A stretch of DNA of 64,000 nt from an uncultured Alistipes sp. (GTDB lineage Bacteria > Bacteroidota > Bacteroidia > Bacteroidales > Rikenellaceae). Where the stretch lies: contig CASELE010000023.1 in NCBI GenBank assembly GCA_949288735.1, forward strand, positions 1 through 64,000, read 5' to 3'. Both the position numbers and the translations under genes were made by a program. Below, piece after piece: positions 17,784 through 27,076 of this stretch (the first letter of the stretch is position 1; each line of letters starts with the position of its first letter). Below the pieces are notes generated by a model. That model worked only from the letters and a program-made list of their open reading frames with translations. It had not been told where the DNA came from and made no database searches.

Positions 17784-18023
17784 TTATCTGTATGTCTCTT
17801 CTTCCGTAGGTTCTTCGTCGTCGGGGCGATACTCGATGATGTCGCCCGGCTGACAGCCGAGTTCCCGGCAGATGGCTTCGAGCGTCGAGAAACGCACGGC
17901 CTTGGCCTTCCCGTTCTTGAGTATCGAGAGGTTGGCAGGCGTGATGTCGACGCGTTCGGCGAGTTCGCCGAGCGAGATCTTGCGCCGCGCCATCATGACG
18001 TCTATGTTGATGACAATCGCCAT
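17784..18023 (-). CDS. small Xre/Cro-CI family regulator (YozG-like)
   Basis: 79 aa, essentially one helix-turn-helix domain: the MARRKISLGELAERVDI helices, then TPANLSILKNGKAKAVRF as recognition part, and LEAICRELGCQPGDIIEY. An acidic tail (PDDEEPTEEE) ends the protein. Such regulators usually pair with a DUF2975 membrane protein, which is encoded 61 nt upstream here. It is presumably co-transcribed from the promoter at 18832-18862. Its target genes are unknown; the pair itself and the M16 gene are the nearest candidates. Confidence 0.87.
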   Translation of the reverse strand: MAIVINIDVMMARRKISLGELAERVDITPANLSILKNGKAKAVRFSTLEAICRELGCQPGDIIEYRPDDEEPTEEETYR

Positions 18024-18084
18024 ATCTTCCTTGTCGTTCCCGGCCGCTGCCTTGCTGTTCCAGTCTCTCGCCCTCTCCCGTGTC

Positions 18085-18807
18085 TCAGATGGTCAGACGC
18101 TGCTCCTCGCTCAACTTGTGTCCGATGGCGAAAACCTCGGCCGTAAAGAGGATGAGCAGCCCCATGACGATGGTGCCGTACGAAGGGGTGAACGAGGTGT
18201 CCACCGTCAGCTGCGTGTCACGCAGCAGCTCCGCGGCGCGCAGTTTCATGCGCCAGGCCGCGAAGTCGTTTCCCAGCTCGGCGAAGATGGTGAGGATGCC
18301 GATGGCGCGCAGATACCATACGTTGCTGCGCTTCAGGGTCCGCTCCTCGCGAATCGAACGCCGTATGGAGTGGATCGTGAGGAACATCAGCACCACGATG
18401 GCAATGGCCGACACGGCCACGAGCATCGTCAGCACGTAGAGCCACGGATTGCCGCCGAGCGATCCGAGAGCGATCCGCATGGGCGAGGTGGCCGTCTCGG
18501 TCGGGCGGTCGACCGTGATGCGGATGCGCCGTACGTCGGCCGTCACCCGTACCTCCGAAAGGGTGTCGAGTCCCTCGATCCGGAGCGGCGTCTTACCGGT
18601 CAGCGGTACGTTGTCCAGCAGGTAGATTTCGCGCGGTGAACCGGCCATCCAGCTGCGCATGATCTCCTCGCCCATGAGGGCCCCTTCGTTGTATTCGCGC
18701 GAGAAGACGCCGCTCATCAGGCTGTGGGCGATTCCCGCTACGAGGACGACGAAGAAGGTGACGTAGATCAGCAGCATGCGCTGCAGCAACATCCGTTTGT
18801 CTTGCAT
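18085..18807 (-). CDS. DUF2975 family membrane protein
   Basis: 240 aa. About four membrane segments: 8-28 (LLIYVTFFVVLVAGIAHSL), about 117-142, about 165-183, and 207-230. An extracytoplasmic beta-rich stretch lies between the first two. The MSGVFSREYNEG region and the downstream YozG-like regulator fit the DUF2975/Xre pair. An alternative start at 18843 lies upstream of the predicted transcription start, so the ATG at 18807 was chosen. Function of the family is not established; a sensor role towards the regulator is an inference. Confidence 0.78.
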   Translation of the reverse strand: MQDKRMLLQRMLLIYVTFFVVLVAGIAHSLMSGVFSREYNEGALMGEEIMRSWMAGSPREIYLLDNVPLTGKTPLRIEGLDTLSEVRVTADVRRIRITVDRPTETATSPMRIALGSLGGNPWLYVLTMLVAVSAIAIVVLMFLTIHSIRRSIREERTLKRSNVWYLRAIGILTIFAELGNDFAAWRMKLRAAELLRDTQLTVDTSFTPSYGTIVMGLLILFTAEVFAIGHKLSEEQRLTI

Positions 18808-18831
18808 GGCGGCATTCAATGGTTCTGTCGG

Positions 18832-18862
18832 CAAAGATAACATATTCGTTTCGAAAAACAAA
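18832..18862 (-). promoter_or_regulatory. promoter of the DUF2975-Xre pair
   Basis: Minus strand: TTTG (18862-18859), 19 nt, TATCTTTG (18839-18832). The predicted start near 18826 leaves a leader of about 19 nt to the ATG at 18807. Confidence 0.8.
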
Positions 18863-19008
18863 TAATTTTTATCGTTTTTCGATAAAAATCGTTTCTTCCC
18901 TCTCCTGGTCGACGGTCTCTGTCCGTGGGGGCGGAGGAGATGCGGCGAGGGTGTCTTCTTTCCGTCGTGCAATTTTCGGAGGGCCGCGGCGGATTCGGCG
19001 ATTTTCGC

Positions 19009-19016
19009 TATCTTTG
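19009..19016 (+). promoter_or_regulatory. -7 element before the acyl-ACP thioesterase gene
   Basis: TATCTTTG, 25 nt upstream of the ATG at 19042. No TTTG at the expected upstream distance, so support is partial. Confidence 0.5.
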
Positions 19017-19041
19017 CCCGTAATCTCAAATTCGTAGAACG

Positions 19042-19770
19042 ATGGCGGAAAAGAGTCTGTTCGACCTGCGCATCGAACCGCAGGAGGTCGATTTCACAAT
19101 GTGTGTCACGGTGCCGGCGCTGGGCAGCGCCGTGCTCAATGCGGCCGGCGTCGATGCTCACGGCCGGGGTTTCGGGGTCGACGCCCTCTTTCGCGAGCGG
19201 CGCTGCTCGTGGGTTCTGTCGCGTATGGCCTTTGAGGTCGACCGCCGGCCCGAACAGTATACCGACTACCGCATAGCCACCTGGATCAGCGATTACGGCC
19301 GCGTGCTCTCCACGCGCAACTTCACGCTGACCGACGCCGCGGGGAGCGAGTTCGGCCGTGCGGTGACGCAGTGGGCGATGCTCGATCTCGAACGTCGTTC
19401 GGCCGTCGATCTTTCGGAGGTGGGGCGTGCGCACGACGATGCCGTGGTCCGCGAACCGTCGCCTGCGGAGCGTCCTCGCAAGATTCCGGCGGTCGAAGCG
19501 GCCGAGAGGACGGAGCATCGCGTGGCCTACAGCGACATCGACTTCAACCGTCACATGAATACGATGCGTTACATCGACCTGATTTTCGACGCTCTGCCGC
19601 TCGAACTCGCCGCCTCGCAGCGACCCCTGCGTCTCGACATCCACTTCCTGCGCGAATGCCGCTACGGCGATCTGCTCACCCTTGGGTGGGAGCGCCGGGG
19701 CGACCTCTGGCTCTTCGGCGTCTCGCGCGAAGGCGAGGAGGCGTTGCGCGCTTCGGTCGAGTGGCGCTGA
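19042..19770 (+). CDS. acyl-ACP thioesterase (FatA-like, double hot-dog)
   Basis: 242 aa. It releases fatty acids from acyl carrier protein in the cytoplasm. The N-terminal hot-dog has LNAAGVDAHGRGFG and WVLSRMAFEVDRRP, followed by YRIATWISDYGRVLSTRNF. The C-terminal hot-dog holds SDIDFNRHMNTMRYIDLIFD, with the conserved Asn and His of the catalytic network. Length matches bacterial FatA-type enzymes. A GT4 gene begins 59 nt downstream on the same strand. Confidence 0.88.
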   Translation: MAEKSLFDLRIEPQEVDFTMCVTVPALGSAVLNAAGVDAHGRGFGVDALFRERRCSWVLSRMAFEVDRRPEQYTDYRIATWISDYGRVLSTRNFTLTDAAGSEFGRAVTQWAMLDLERRSAVDLSEVGRAHDDAVVREPSPAERPRKIPAVEAAERTEHRVAYSDIDFNRHMNTMRYIDLIFDALPLELAASQRPLRLDIHFLRECRYGDLLTLGWERRGDLWLFGVSREGEEALRASVEWR

Positions 19771-19829
19771 TCGCCGCCGGACGGATTCCCTCCCTGTCGG
19801 ACGGAAGACACTCGTTAACCTGCATATCT

Positions 19830-20984
19830 ATGGTTCGCATCGGGAAAATTACCGTATTGGGCCCTGCGCATCCCTATCGCGGCGGTCTGGCCGCCATCAT
19901 GGAGACGATGGCGCGCATCTTCGCACGGCGCGGCGCGCAGGTGACGGTCGAGACCTTCACCGTACAGTACCCTTCGTTCCTCTTTCCGGGCAAGAGCCAG
20001 ACGGTCTCCACGCCTCCTCCGGCGGATCTGCGCATCGTGCGTTCGGTGAATACGGTGAACCCCTTCAACTGGTTGCGCGTGGGGTGGCGGTTACGGCGCG
20101 AACGGCCCGATGTCGTGCTGCTGAAGTACTGGACCCCCTTCATGGCGCCCGGCTTCGGTACCATTGCCCGTCTGGCCCGCCGCAACGGTCATACGAAGGT
20201 ACTCTGTCAGATCGACAACGTGGAGCCGCACGAACACCACATCGTGGACCGGCCCTTCAACCGCTACTTCCTGCGTTCGGTCGACGGATTCGTCTACATG
20301 TCGGAGCAGGTGCACCGTGAACTGCGTGCCTATACCGATGCGCCGGCGCTCTTCTCGCCCCATCCGATGTTCGAACACTTCGGCGACCCCGTGCCGCGGG
20401 CCGAGGCGTGCGCCCGTCTGGGTATCGATCCGCAGTGCGGATATGTGCTCTTCTTCGGACTGATACGCGACTACAAGGGGCTGGATATCCTGCTCGATGC
20501 CTGGGCCCTGCTGAAGGGACGCGGCGCGACGGCCGGCCGGAGGCTGCTCGTGGCGGGCGAATTCTATACCGATCCGCAGCCCTACGTGGAGCGTATCGAA
20601 AGGCTCGGACTGCGCGACGAGGTGGTGCTGCGCGGCAGCTTCGTCCCCGACGACGAGGTGAAGTACTGGTTTTCGGCCGCCGACAGCCTGGTCTTGCCCT
20701 ATCGGACGGCGACGCAGAGCGGCGTAACGCAGATTGCCTACCGTTTCGGCGTGCCGATGATAGTGACCGATGTGGGCGGTCTGCCCGAGATTGTTCCCGA
20801 CGGCCGTGCGGGGTTTGTCTGCCGGCCCGAGGCGTCGTCGCTGGCCTCGGCGCTCGGGCGCACGTGGGAGCCCGGGGTTCTGGAGCGGCTCCGCGAAGGG
20901 GTGAAGAGTGAAAGCCGGCGTTTCTCGTGGGAGGAGATGTGCGACCGCATCGAAGAGCTCTATGCACGTGCGGGCGGCTGTTGA
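19830..20984 (+). CDS. GT4 family glycosyltransferase
   Basis: 384 aa. GT-B fold: the N-terminal half starts VRIGKITVLGPAHPYRGGLA and contains KYWTPFMAPG; the C-terminal nucleotide-sugar domain has YVLFFGLIRDYKGLDILLDAW and VLPYRTATQSGVTQIAYRFG, ending in the usual VPDGRAGFVC segment. The family transfers activated sugars to lipids, glycans or proteins. Donor and acceptor cannot be read here. The ATG at 19830 was chosen because it gives the normal GT4 N-terminus; the frame is open further upstream inside the thioesterase gene. Confidence 0.87.
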   Translation: MVRIGKITVLGPAHPYRGGLAAIMETMARIFARRGAQVTVETFTVQYPSFLFPGKSQTVSTPPPADLRIVRSVNTVNPFNWLRVGWRLRRERPDVVLLKYWTPFMAPGFGTIARLARRNGHTKVLCQIDNVEPHEHHIVDRPFNRYFLRSVDGFVYMSEQVHRELRAYTDAPALFSPHPMFEHFGDPVPRAEACARLGIDPQCGYVLFFGLIRDYKGLDILLDAWALLKGRGATAGRRLLVAGEFYTDPQPYVERIERLGLRDEVVLRGSFVPDDEVKYWFSAADSLVLPYRTATQSGVTQIAYRFGVPMIVTDVGGLPEIVPDGRAGFVCRPEASSLASALGRTWEPGVLERLREGVKSESRRFSWEEMCDRIEELYARAGGC

Positions 20985-21004
20985 GGCCGTGCACCGGATG
21001 AAGC

Positions 21005-21040
21005 GCAGGGGCCGCGACACCGAAGTGTCGCGGCCCCTGC
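21005..21040. terminator. bidirectional hairpin terminator
   Basis: A perfect 16-bp stem, GCAGGGGCCGCGACAC and its complement, with a CGAA loop. It separates the converging GT4 and MFS genes. Confidence 0.75.
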
Positions 21041-21061
21041 CGTCTGTTCCGTGCAGAGAGA

Positions 21062-22471
21062 TTATTTTCGGATGTTGGGCAGCTCGAGCCCGTAGTGGCG
21101 CTTGGCGTCGAGCCTCTTGAGATAGATGCCCAGAATCATGGCCGCGGCGCCGCAGCCGGCGAAGATGAGCATCGGCACGGTATAGTCGTAGGCGGCACCC
21201 TCGATTCCGGAGCGGATCTGCTCTGCGACACCCGGGTTGGTCGCCTTGAGTACGCTGCCGATGAGCAGCGGGAAGAGGCAGAGCCCGACGTTCTGAATCC
21301 AGAAGATGAGCGAATAGGCCGAGCCGAGATAGCGCGTCTCCATGATCTTCGGCACCGAAGGCCAGAGGGCTGCGGGAACCAGCGAGAAGGAGACGCCCAG
21401 CAGCACGATGGCGCAGTAGGCGAGTACGCGGCTCGGGAAGGCGGGCAGCACGAAGGCGAAGGTGAGGTGGCAGACTATCATCAGCAGGGCGCCGAAGATG
21501 AGCATCGAGGCGCCGCGGCCCTTGTGGTCGAGATAGCCGCCCAGGAAGGGGGTGATGGCCGCGGCGCCCATCGGGAACCAGCGGAAGATGTTGGCGGCGT
21601 TGGAGGCCGAGATACCGAGGTTGCTCTCGAGCATGTTGGTGGCGAACCGCTGGAAGGGGAAGATGGCCGAATAGTAGAGCACGCAGAGGATGGCTACGAT
21701 CCAGAAGACGCGGCTGGAGAAGATCTTGCCCAGGTCGCGTACATGGAACTCGTCTTCGGGATTGCGCTCGCTGCGGGCCTTGACGCCGGTCTGCCGGTCG
21801 AGCTTGCGGTCCATGATGCAGAATACCGAGAAGCAGAGCAGTCCGATGAGCAGCAGCAGCGTGCAGAAGGCTACGGGACGCACGACGGTGGCCGGAGCCA
21901 TGTTGGCAAGCCAGGGCGAGAGTGTGAAGATGAAGAAGACGCCGATGCGGGCGATGGCCATCTCGAGACCCATGGCCAGGGCGAGCTCCTTGCCGTCGAA
22001 CCACTTGGCGATGGCCTTCGATACGGTGATGCCCGCCATCTCGCAGCCGCAGCCGAAAATCATGAAGCCCAGCGAGGCGAGTTTCGCCGAACCGGGCATG
22101 GCGCTCCACCAGCTGTTGAGCCACGCTTCGAGTCCGGTGCCGGCGAAGGCGTCGCTTACGGCGTAGTATTTGATGCAGGCGCCGATGAACATGAGCGACG
22201 CGGAGAGCTCGCCCGTGAAGCGGATGCCCGTCTTGTCGAGAATGATGCCCGCCAGGATGAGGAAGCCCAGTACGTTGAAGATGTACTCCGAGCCTCCGTA
22301 GATGCCGAAGACGTCGGGCGTCCAGCCGCGCTGCGCCTCGATCATGCTCTGCAGGGGCGAGAGCAGGTCGACGAACATGTAGCCGAAGAGCATCATCAGG
22401 GCGATGAGCACGAGCGCCGTCCATCTCGCGACGGGCGAATCGTTGAGTCTTTTTCGGATGGTTTCAGTCAT
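21062..22471 (-). CDS. MFS transporter, resembling the MFSD1-like group
   Basis: 469 aa with about twelve membrane helices. Family-like signatures include GIILDKTGIRFTG after helix two, and GGYLDHKGRGASM at the matching position of the second half. The spacing DIYGGSEYIFNVLG and the KWFDGKELALAMGL loop resemble MFSD1-type carriers (dipeptide transport in animals), but substrate assignment is only suggestive. It lies downstream of a TPR protein gene (20 nt), probably in the same transcript. Confidence 0.8.
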   Translation of the reverse strand: MTETIRKRLNDSPVARWTALVLIALMMLFGYMFVDLLSPLQSMIEAQRGWTPDVFGIYGGSEYIFNVLGFLILAGIILDKTGIRFTGELSASLMFIGACIKYYAVSDAFAGTGLEAWLNSWWSAMPGSAKLASLGFMIFGCGCEMAGITVSKAIAKWFDGKELALAMGLEMAIARIGVFFIFTLSPWLANMAPATVVRPVAFCTLLLLIGLLCFSVFCIMDRKLDRQTGVKARSERNPEDEFHVRDLGKIFSSRVFWIVAILCVLYYSAIFPFQRFATNMLESNLGISASNAANIFRWFPMGAAAITPFLGGYLDHKGRGASMLIFGALLMIVCHLTFAFVLPAFPSRVLAYCAIVLLGVSFSLVPAALWPSVPKIMETRYLGSAYSLIFWIQNVGLCLFPLLIGSVLKATNPGVAEQIRSGIEGAAYDYTVPMLIFAGCGAAAMILGIYLKRLDAKRHYGLELPNIRK

Positions 22472-22490
22472 AATCTATGTGTTTTACGGT

Positions 22491-24506
22491 TTAGTCGTTC
22501 GGACGTGTCAGTGCAGCAGCAGCATAGCGCCGCAGCAGCGGATAGGCCTGCTCGATGCCCAGTTCGCCCGCCTTCGAGATATCGAGCCACCCTTTGCGCG
22601 TATCCTTCATGAAGAGCTGTATGAGGCCGCGGTTGTAGTAGGCCTCGGCGAAATCGGGATAGAGCCCGATGGCGCGCGTGTAGTCCTCGTAGGCTTCGGG
22701 CAGCCGGCCCGAGAGGGCCAGCAGCGTGGCCCGGTTGTAATAGATATGGGCGAAGTCGGGGAAGAGCTTGGCCGCCTTGTTCAGATCGGCTATCGCCTCG
22801 TCGTAGCTGTAGCTCCGTTTCCCTCCGCCGTTGAGTCGGCGGGCGGGGTCGGAGTCGATGGATATGCGTTGGTAGGAGTTGTCGATCGACGAGATGAAGT
22901 CGACCATCTCGGCCCGTGTGGTCGAACGGTTCAGATAGAGGAACGGGCTGCCCGGATGGAGCTCGATGGCTGCCGAATAGGTGTTCACCGCGTTGGTATA
23001 CTGCTTGATGAGCGTCTGCGTGATGCCCCGTTCGAAGAGTACGGTCCAAGGCTCGCTCTCGGCCGTGCGCAGCTCGTCCGCATACTGCCGGTCGAGCAGG
23101 ATGAGCGAGTCGGCCGGAATGTCGCTCTCGTCGGTGGCGAGCCGCAGCAGCGGATTTCCAATACGGGTCTCGAAGTCGGCGATACGCTGCACGTGGTATC
23201 CTTCGCGTTCGGGAAGCGTGTCGGGGCGCAGGAGCGTGAACTTGAAGAGCGGAAGCAGCTGCAGTTCCTCGCCGCCGGCACCGCGGCCGCCGGTCCGGTT
23301 GAAGGCCCCGCCCGAGATGCGGCTCTCGAACGTGAGCAGCCGGTCGAAGCGCTGCGTGGTGTCGGCGAAGATCGAGTAGGGAACGCTGTCGTTCAGCCGG
23401 GCCCGGTATTCGGCGATTTTACGGCGGGCGACGGCGCGGTCCTCGCGGGCTCCCGCCTCGTCGCGGAGCAGTTCGCGCAGGTTGCTCCGGTTGAGGTATG
23501 CGTTGGCGAAGTCGGGATAGAGCTCGATGGCGCGCGTGTAGTCCCGCACGGCGTCGTCGAGGTTGCCCAGGTCGGTGTTCAGCAGCGCGCGGTTGTAGTA
23601 GACCAGTACGTTGTCGGGCGAATAGAGGGCCACGCGGTTGTAGTCGTCGAGCGCGCGGTTGTAGTCGCCGATCTGCGTGCGCAGGATGGCGCGGTTGAAA
23701 TAGGTGAGCGCATTGGTCGAGTCGAGTTCGATGACGCGGTCGAAGTCCCGCAGCGCCTGCAGCGGTCGCTGCGTCTCGGAGTAGACGAGCGCACGGTTGA
23801 AGTAGGAGAGCAGGTAGGCCGTATCGCAACGGATGGCGCGATCGAAATCCTCCTCCGCCTCGCGGTAGCGGCGCTGCTCCATGTAGAGGGCGCCGCGGCG
23901 GTTGTATCCGTCGGGATTCTCGCGGTTGGTGCGGATGGCCGTCCCGAAGTTCTCGTAGGCGCGGAGCGTATCCTTCAGATGCAGATAGCAGACCCCGCGG
24001 TTGATGTAGGCGTCGGCCACCTTGTCCTCGTGGCGCAGGAACATGTCGAAGTCCTCGATCGCTTCGCGGAACTGCTGGTTCAGCAGCCGCGTGACGCCGC
24101 GGCTGTAGTAGGCGCTCGGCAGGTCGGGCCGCAGCTCGATGGCCTCGGCGAAGTCGCGGAGCGCATCGTCGTAGTTGCCCAGCCGCGAGCGGGTGATGGC
24201 ACGGTAGGTGTAGGCCGTCGTGAAGACGGGGTTCTTCTCGATGGCCACCGTGAAGTCGGCATCGGCACCCAGCAGGTCGTCGAGGTTGTATTTGGCGATA
24301 CCGCGCAGGAAGTACCCTTCGTAGGCGTCGTCGTCGAAGCGCAGCAGCGTGTTGAGCGTGCGGATCGCCTCGCCGTAGTCGTTGTTCATCATGCAGGTGC
24401 GCCCCAGCCAGTAGAAATACTCCTTGTTGTATTGGGCGCGCAGCGGATGGCACCATCCGGCGAGGAGCAGAAAAACAGGGAAGAGTATGGCGAGCCGCCT
24501 GTACAT
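22491..24506 (-). CDS. periplasmic tetratricopeptide-repeat protein
   Basis: 671 aa. Signal peptide 1-25 (LRA-Q). The mature part has about ten or more TPR units of the form A-x-DFTxAIExxPxxxxAYxxR, running to about residue 320 (for example YSRGVTRLLNQ, YINRGVCYLHLKD, YFNRALVYSETQ). A non-repeat linker follows (about 345-500), then four more TPRs to the C-terminus (YNRATLLALSGRLPEAYEDY). Such proteins are scaffolds; no enzymatic motif is seen. The ATG chosen directly precedes the signal peptide. It sits between era and the MFS gene on one strand. Confidence 0.85.
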   Translation of the reverse strand: MYRRLAILFPVFLLLAGWCHPLRAQYNKEYFYWLGRTCMMNNDYGEAIRTLNTLLRFDDDAYEGYFLRGIAKYNLDDLLGADADFTVAIEKNPVFTTAYTYRAITRSRLGNYDDALRDFAEAIELRPDLPSAYYSRGVTRLLNQQFREAIEDFDMFLRHEDKVADAYINRGVCYLHLKDTLRAYENFGTAIRTNRENPDGYNRRGALYMEQRRYREAEEDFDRAIRCDTAYLLSYFNRALVYSETQRPLQALRDFDRVIELDSTNALTYFNRAILRTQIGDYNRALDDYNRVALYSPDNVLVYYNRALLNTDLGNLDDAVRDYTRAIELYPDFANAYLNRSNLRELLRDEAGAREDRAVARRKIAEYRARLNDSVPYSIFADTTQRFDRLLTFESRISGGAFNRTGGRGAGGEELQLLPLFKFTLLRPDTLPEREGYHVQRIADFETRIGNPLLRLATDESDIPADSLILLDRQYADELRTAESEPWTVLFERGITQTLIKQYTNAVNTYSAAIELHPGSPFLYLNRSTTRAEMVDFISSIDNSYQRISIDSDPARRLNGGGKRSYSYDEAIADLNKAAKLFPDFAHIYYNRATLLALSGRLPEAYEDYTRAIGLYPDFAEAYYNRGLIQLFMKDTRKGWLDISKAGELGIEQAYPLLRRYAAAALTRPND

Positions 24507-24517
24507 ACCGATTCGGT

Positions 24518-25402
24518 TTATTCGGGGTCGTACCCGAAGCGCCGCAACTGCCGTTCGTCGTCGCGCCACTCCTCGTTCACCTTGACGCGCAGCGACAGGA
24601 AGACCTTTTTGCCGAGAAAGCGCTCCAGCTCCTGCCGGGCTTCGGTCCCCACGCGCTTGAGCTTCTCGCCGCGGCGGCCGATGAGGATGCCCTTCTGCGA
24701 TTCGCGCGCCACGTTGACGATGGCGCCGATGCGGTCGATCGACGGCTCCTCGCGGTAGCTTTCGATCTCGATTTCGCAGCAGTAGGGGACCTCCTTGTCA
24801 TAGTGGCGGAAGATCTTTTCGCGGATGATCTCCGAGGCGAAGAAACGCAGAGTCTTGTCCGTGAGCGTCTCCTTCGGGTAGAAGGCCGGACTCTCGGGCA
24901 GCAGCGCGCGTATGCGCTCGAAGAGCCCCTCGATATTGAACCTCTCGCGTGCCGATACGGGGACCACCTCCGAGTCGGGCAGCAGTTCGCGCCACTTCTC
25001 CGTCAGCGCTTCGAGGGCTTCGGGAGTGGTGAGGTCGATCTTGTTGATGACCGTGATGGTGGGGATGCCGCTCCGGCGGATGCGGTCGATGATCGGCCGG
25101 GCCCGCTCGTCGTCCTGTTCCACGGTGTCGGTTACGTAGAGGATCACGTCGGCATCGCTGACGGCTCCCGTAACGAAGCGCATCATCGACTCCTGGAGCC
25201 GGTATCGGGGCTTGAGAATTCCCGGCGTATCGGAGTAGACGATCTGGAAGTCGTCGCCCGAGACGATGCCCAGAATGCGGTGGCGCGTGGTCTGCGCCTT
25301 GGGCGTGATGATCGAGAGCCGCTCGCCGACGAGTGCGTTCATAAGCGTCGACTTTCCCACGTTGGGGTTGCCGATGATGTTTACGAATCCGGATTTGTGC
25401 AT
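24518..25402 (-). CDS. era: GTPase Era
   Basis: 294 aa. Era binds the 3' end of 16S rRNA and assists 30S maturation. G domain: GNPNVGKST (P-loop), DTPGI, NKID. The C-terminal type II KH domain includes EIEIESYREEPS and GILIGRRGEKLKRVG. Length is standard. The ATG at 25402 gives the usual MHKSGFVNIIGNPN start; the frame runs further upstream but lacks homology. A TATATTTG -7 box lies 10 nt before the start codon. The TPR gene starts 11 nt after the stop. Confidence 0.96.
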   Translation of the reverse strand: MHKSGFVNIIGNPNVGKSTLMNALVGERLSIITPKAQTTRHRILGIVSGDDFQIVYSDTPGILKPRYRLQESMMRFVTGAVSDADVILYVTDTVEQDDERARPIIDRIRRSGIPTITVINKIDLTTPEALEALTEKWRELLPDSEVVPVSARERFNIEGLFERIRALLPESPAFYPKETLTDKTLRFFASEIIREKIFRHYDKEVPYCCEIEIESYREEPSIDRIGAIVNVARESQKGILIGRRGEKLKRVGTEARQELERFLGKKVFLSLRVKVNEEWRDDERQLRRFGYDPE

Positions 25403-25411
25403 AGGCAATGC

Positions 25412-25419
25412 CAAATATA
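25412..25419 (-). promoter_or_regulatory. -7 element of era
   Basis: Minus-strand TATATTTG, ending 9 nt before the era start codon; the upstream TTTG is missing. The leader would be only a few bases. Confidence 0.5.
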
Positions 25420-25503
25420 CGAATAAATTCCGAAAAACGCGCCTTGCGGTCTGTTTCTCCCGCCGCCGCCACTCTTCCGGTCGTCCATCCGGCGGAGGGG
25501 ATG

Positions 25504-25552
25504 GAGCCGACAAGGGCCGGAGGCGCACAGGCTCTCCGGCCCTTGTCGGCTC
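25504..25552. terminator. hairpin terminator between ffh and era
   Basis: A perfect 19-bp stem, GAGCCGACAAGGGCCGGAG (25504-25522) with its complement (25534-25552). It lies just after the ffh stop on the minus strand. No clear U-tract follows. Confidence 0.65.
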
Positions 25553-25566
25553 ACGGCGGCAGGGTC

Positions 25567-26907
25567 TCAGCGCCTGCGCAGCATGCCGCCCGGCATCTTG
25601 GGCATCTTCATGGCGCCCTTGCTGCCGGCCACGGCCTTCATCATCTTGCGCGTCTCCTCGAACTGTTTGAGCAGGCGGTTCACCTCCGCCAGCGTCGTGC
25701 CCGAACCCCGGGCGATGCGTTCGCGGCGCCGCGCGTTGAGGATCTCGGGATGGGCCCGTTCGTCGGGCGTCATCGACGAGATGATCGCTTCGGTCTGCTT
25801 GAAGGCGTCGTCGGGAATGTCCACGTTGCGCAGCATCTTGCCCATGCCCGGAATCATCGAGGCGATATCCTTCAGATTGCCCATCTTCTTGATCTGGGCG
25901 ATCTGGTCGCGGAAGTCGTTGAAGTCGAACTGGTTCTTGACAATCTTTTTCTTCAGTCTGCGGGCCTCCTCCTCGTCGAACTGCTCCTGGGCGCGCTCCA
26001 CGAGCGACACGACGTCGCCCATGCCGAGGATGCGGTCGGCCATGCGCTCGGGATGAAAGACCTGCAGCGCATCCATCTTCTCGCCGCTCGAGATGAACTT
26101 CAGAGGTTTGTTCACCACCGAACGGATCGAGATGGCGGCACCGCCGCGCGTATCGCCGTCGAGCTTGGTGAGCACGACGCCGTCGAAGTCGAGCCGTTCG
26201 TTGAACTCGCGGGCCGTATTCACGGCATCCTGACCGGTCATGGCGTCGACCACGAAGAGGGTCTCCGAAGGTTTCACGGCCGCCTTGATGGCCGTAATCT
26301 CCTGCATCATCGCCTCGTCTACGGCAAGTCGGCCCGCCGTATCGACGATGACGACATTGTACGACTTCTGGCGTGCATAGCGGATGGCGTTTTCGGCGAT
26401 CTCGACGGGATTGCGGTTGCCCTCCTCGGTGTAGACCTCCACGCCTGTCTGCCGGCCGAGCACCTGCAACTGGTCGATGGCGGCCGGACGGTAGACGTCG
26501 CCCGCGACCAGAAGCACCTGGCGCCCCTTGCGGCTCTTGAGATAGGAGGCCAGCTTGCCCGAGAAGGTGGTCTTTCCCGAACCCTGCAGACCGGCGATGA
26601 GGATGACGGCCGGAGTCCCCTCGAGCCGGATGTCGGTGGCCGTTCCGCCCATCAGCGCGGCCAGTTCGTCGCGCACGATCTTGGTCATCATCTGGCCCGG
26701 CTTGACGGATTTCAACACGTCCTGGCCCAGAGCCTTCTGCTTCACCTCGTCGGTGAATGACTTGGCTACCTTGTAATTGACGTCGGCATCGATCAGTGCG
26801 CGGCGGATCTCCTTGAGCGTCTCGGCCACGTTGATCTCAGTGATGCGCCCCTCGCCCCGGAGGAGCTTGAACGACCGTTCGAGTTTGTCGGTCAGATTTT
26901 CAAACAT
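25567..26907 (-). CDS. ffh: signal recognition particle protein Ffh
   Basis: 446 aa. Ffh binds the SRP RNA and signal sequences and targets nascent membrane proteins to FtsY. N domain 1-85; GTPase G domain with GLQGSGKTT (106-114), DTAGR, and TKLDGD; a methionine-rich M domain after about 295 with the SGTT-type RNA-binding helix (RIARGSGTT) and a GGMLRRR end. Full length. Its RNA partner is encoded near 1.4 kb of this window. A TATCTTTG box lies about 28 nt upstream. Confidence 0.97.
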   Translation of the reverse strand: MFENLTDKLERSFKLLRGEGRITEINVAETLKEIRRALIDADVNYKVAKSFTDEVKQKALGQDVLKSVKPGQMMTKIVRDELAALMGGTATDIRLEGTPAVILIAGLQGSGKTTFSGKLASYLKSRKGRQVLLVAGDVYRPAAIDQLQVLGRQTGVEVYTEEGNRNPVEIAENAIRYARQKSYNVVIVDTAGRLAVDEAMMQEITAIKAAVKPSETLFVVDAMTGQDAVNTAREFNERLDFDGVVLTKLDGDTRGGAAISIRSVVNKPLKFISSGEKMDALQVFHPERMADRILGMGDVVSLVERAQEQFDEEEARRLKKKIVKNQFDFNDFRDQIAQIKKMGNLKDIASMIPGMGKMLRNVDIPDDAFKQTEAIISSMTPDERAHPEILNARRRERIARGSGTTLAEVNRLLKQFEETRKMMKAVAGSKGAMKMPKMPGGMLRRR

Positions 26908-26934
26908 ATTGCGGTGTTGATTGTTTCACGGCCG

Positions 26935-26942
26935 CAAAGATA
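26935..26942 (-). promoter_or_regulatory. -7 element of ffh
   Basis: Minus-strand TATCTTTG, giving a predicted leader of about 20 nt. No TTTG at the expected -33 position. Confidence 0.5.
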
Positions 26943-27059
26943 GGGATTTCCCGCGACATGACCGCTGCCGTATGCGGGGAAAACGTCGCGGCCGGAGCCG
27001 GAGGGGAGCGCCGTGTGAAAAAATGGGGCGTAGCGGAGCGGTCGTGCGAAAAAAAAAGC

Positions 27060-27067
27060 TATCTTTG
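27060..27067 (+). promoter_or_regulatory. -7 element before the SPFH gene
   Basis: TATCTTTG ending 9 nt before the ATG at 27077. The AAGAGAG stretch between them could be the ribosome-binding site. Confidence 0.5.
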
Positions 27068-27076
27068 AAGAGAGAT

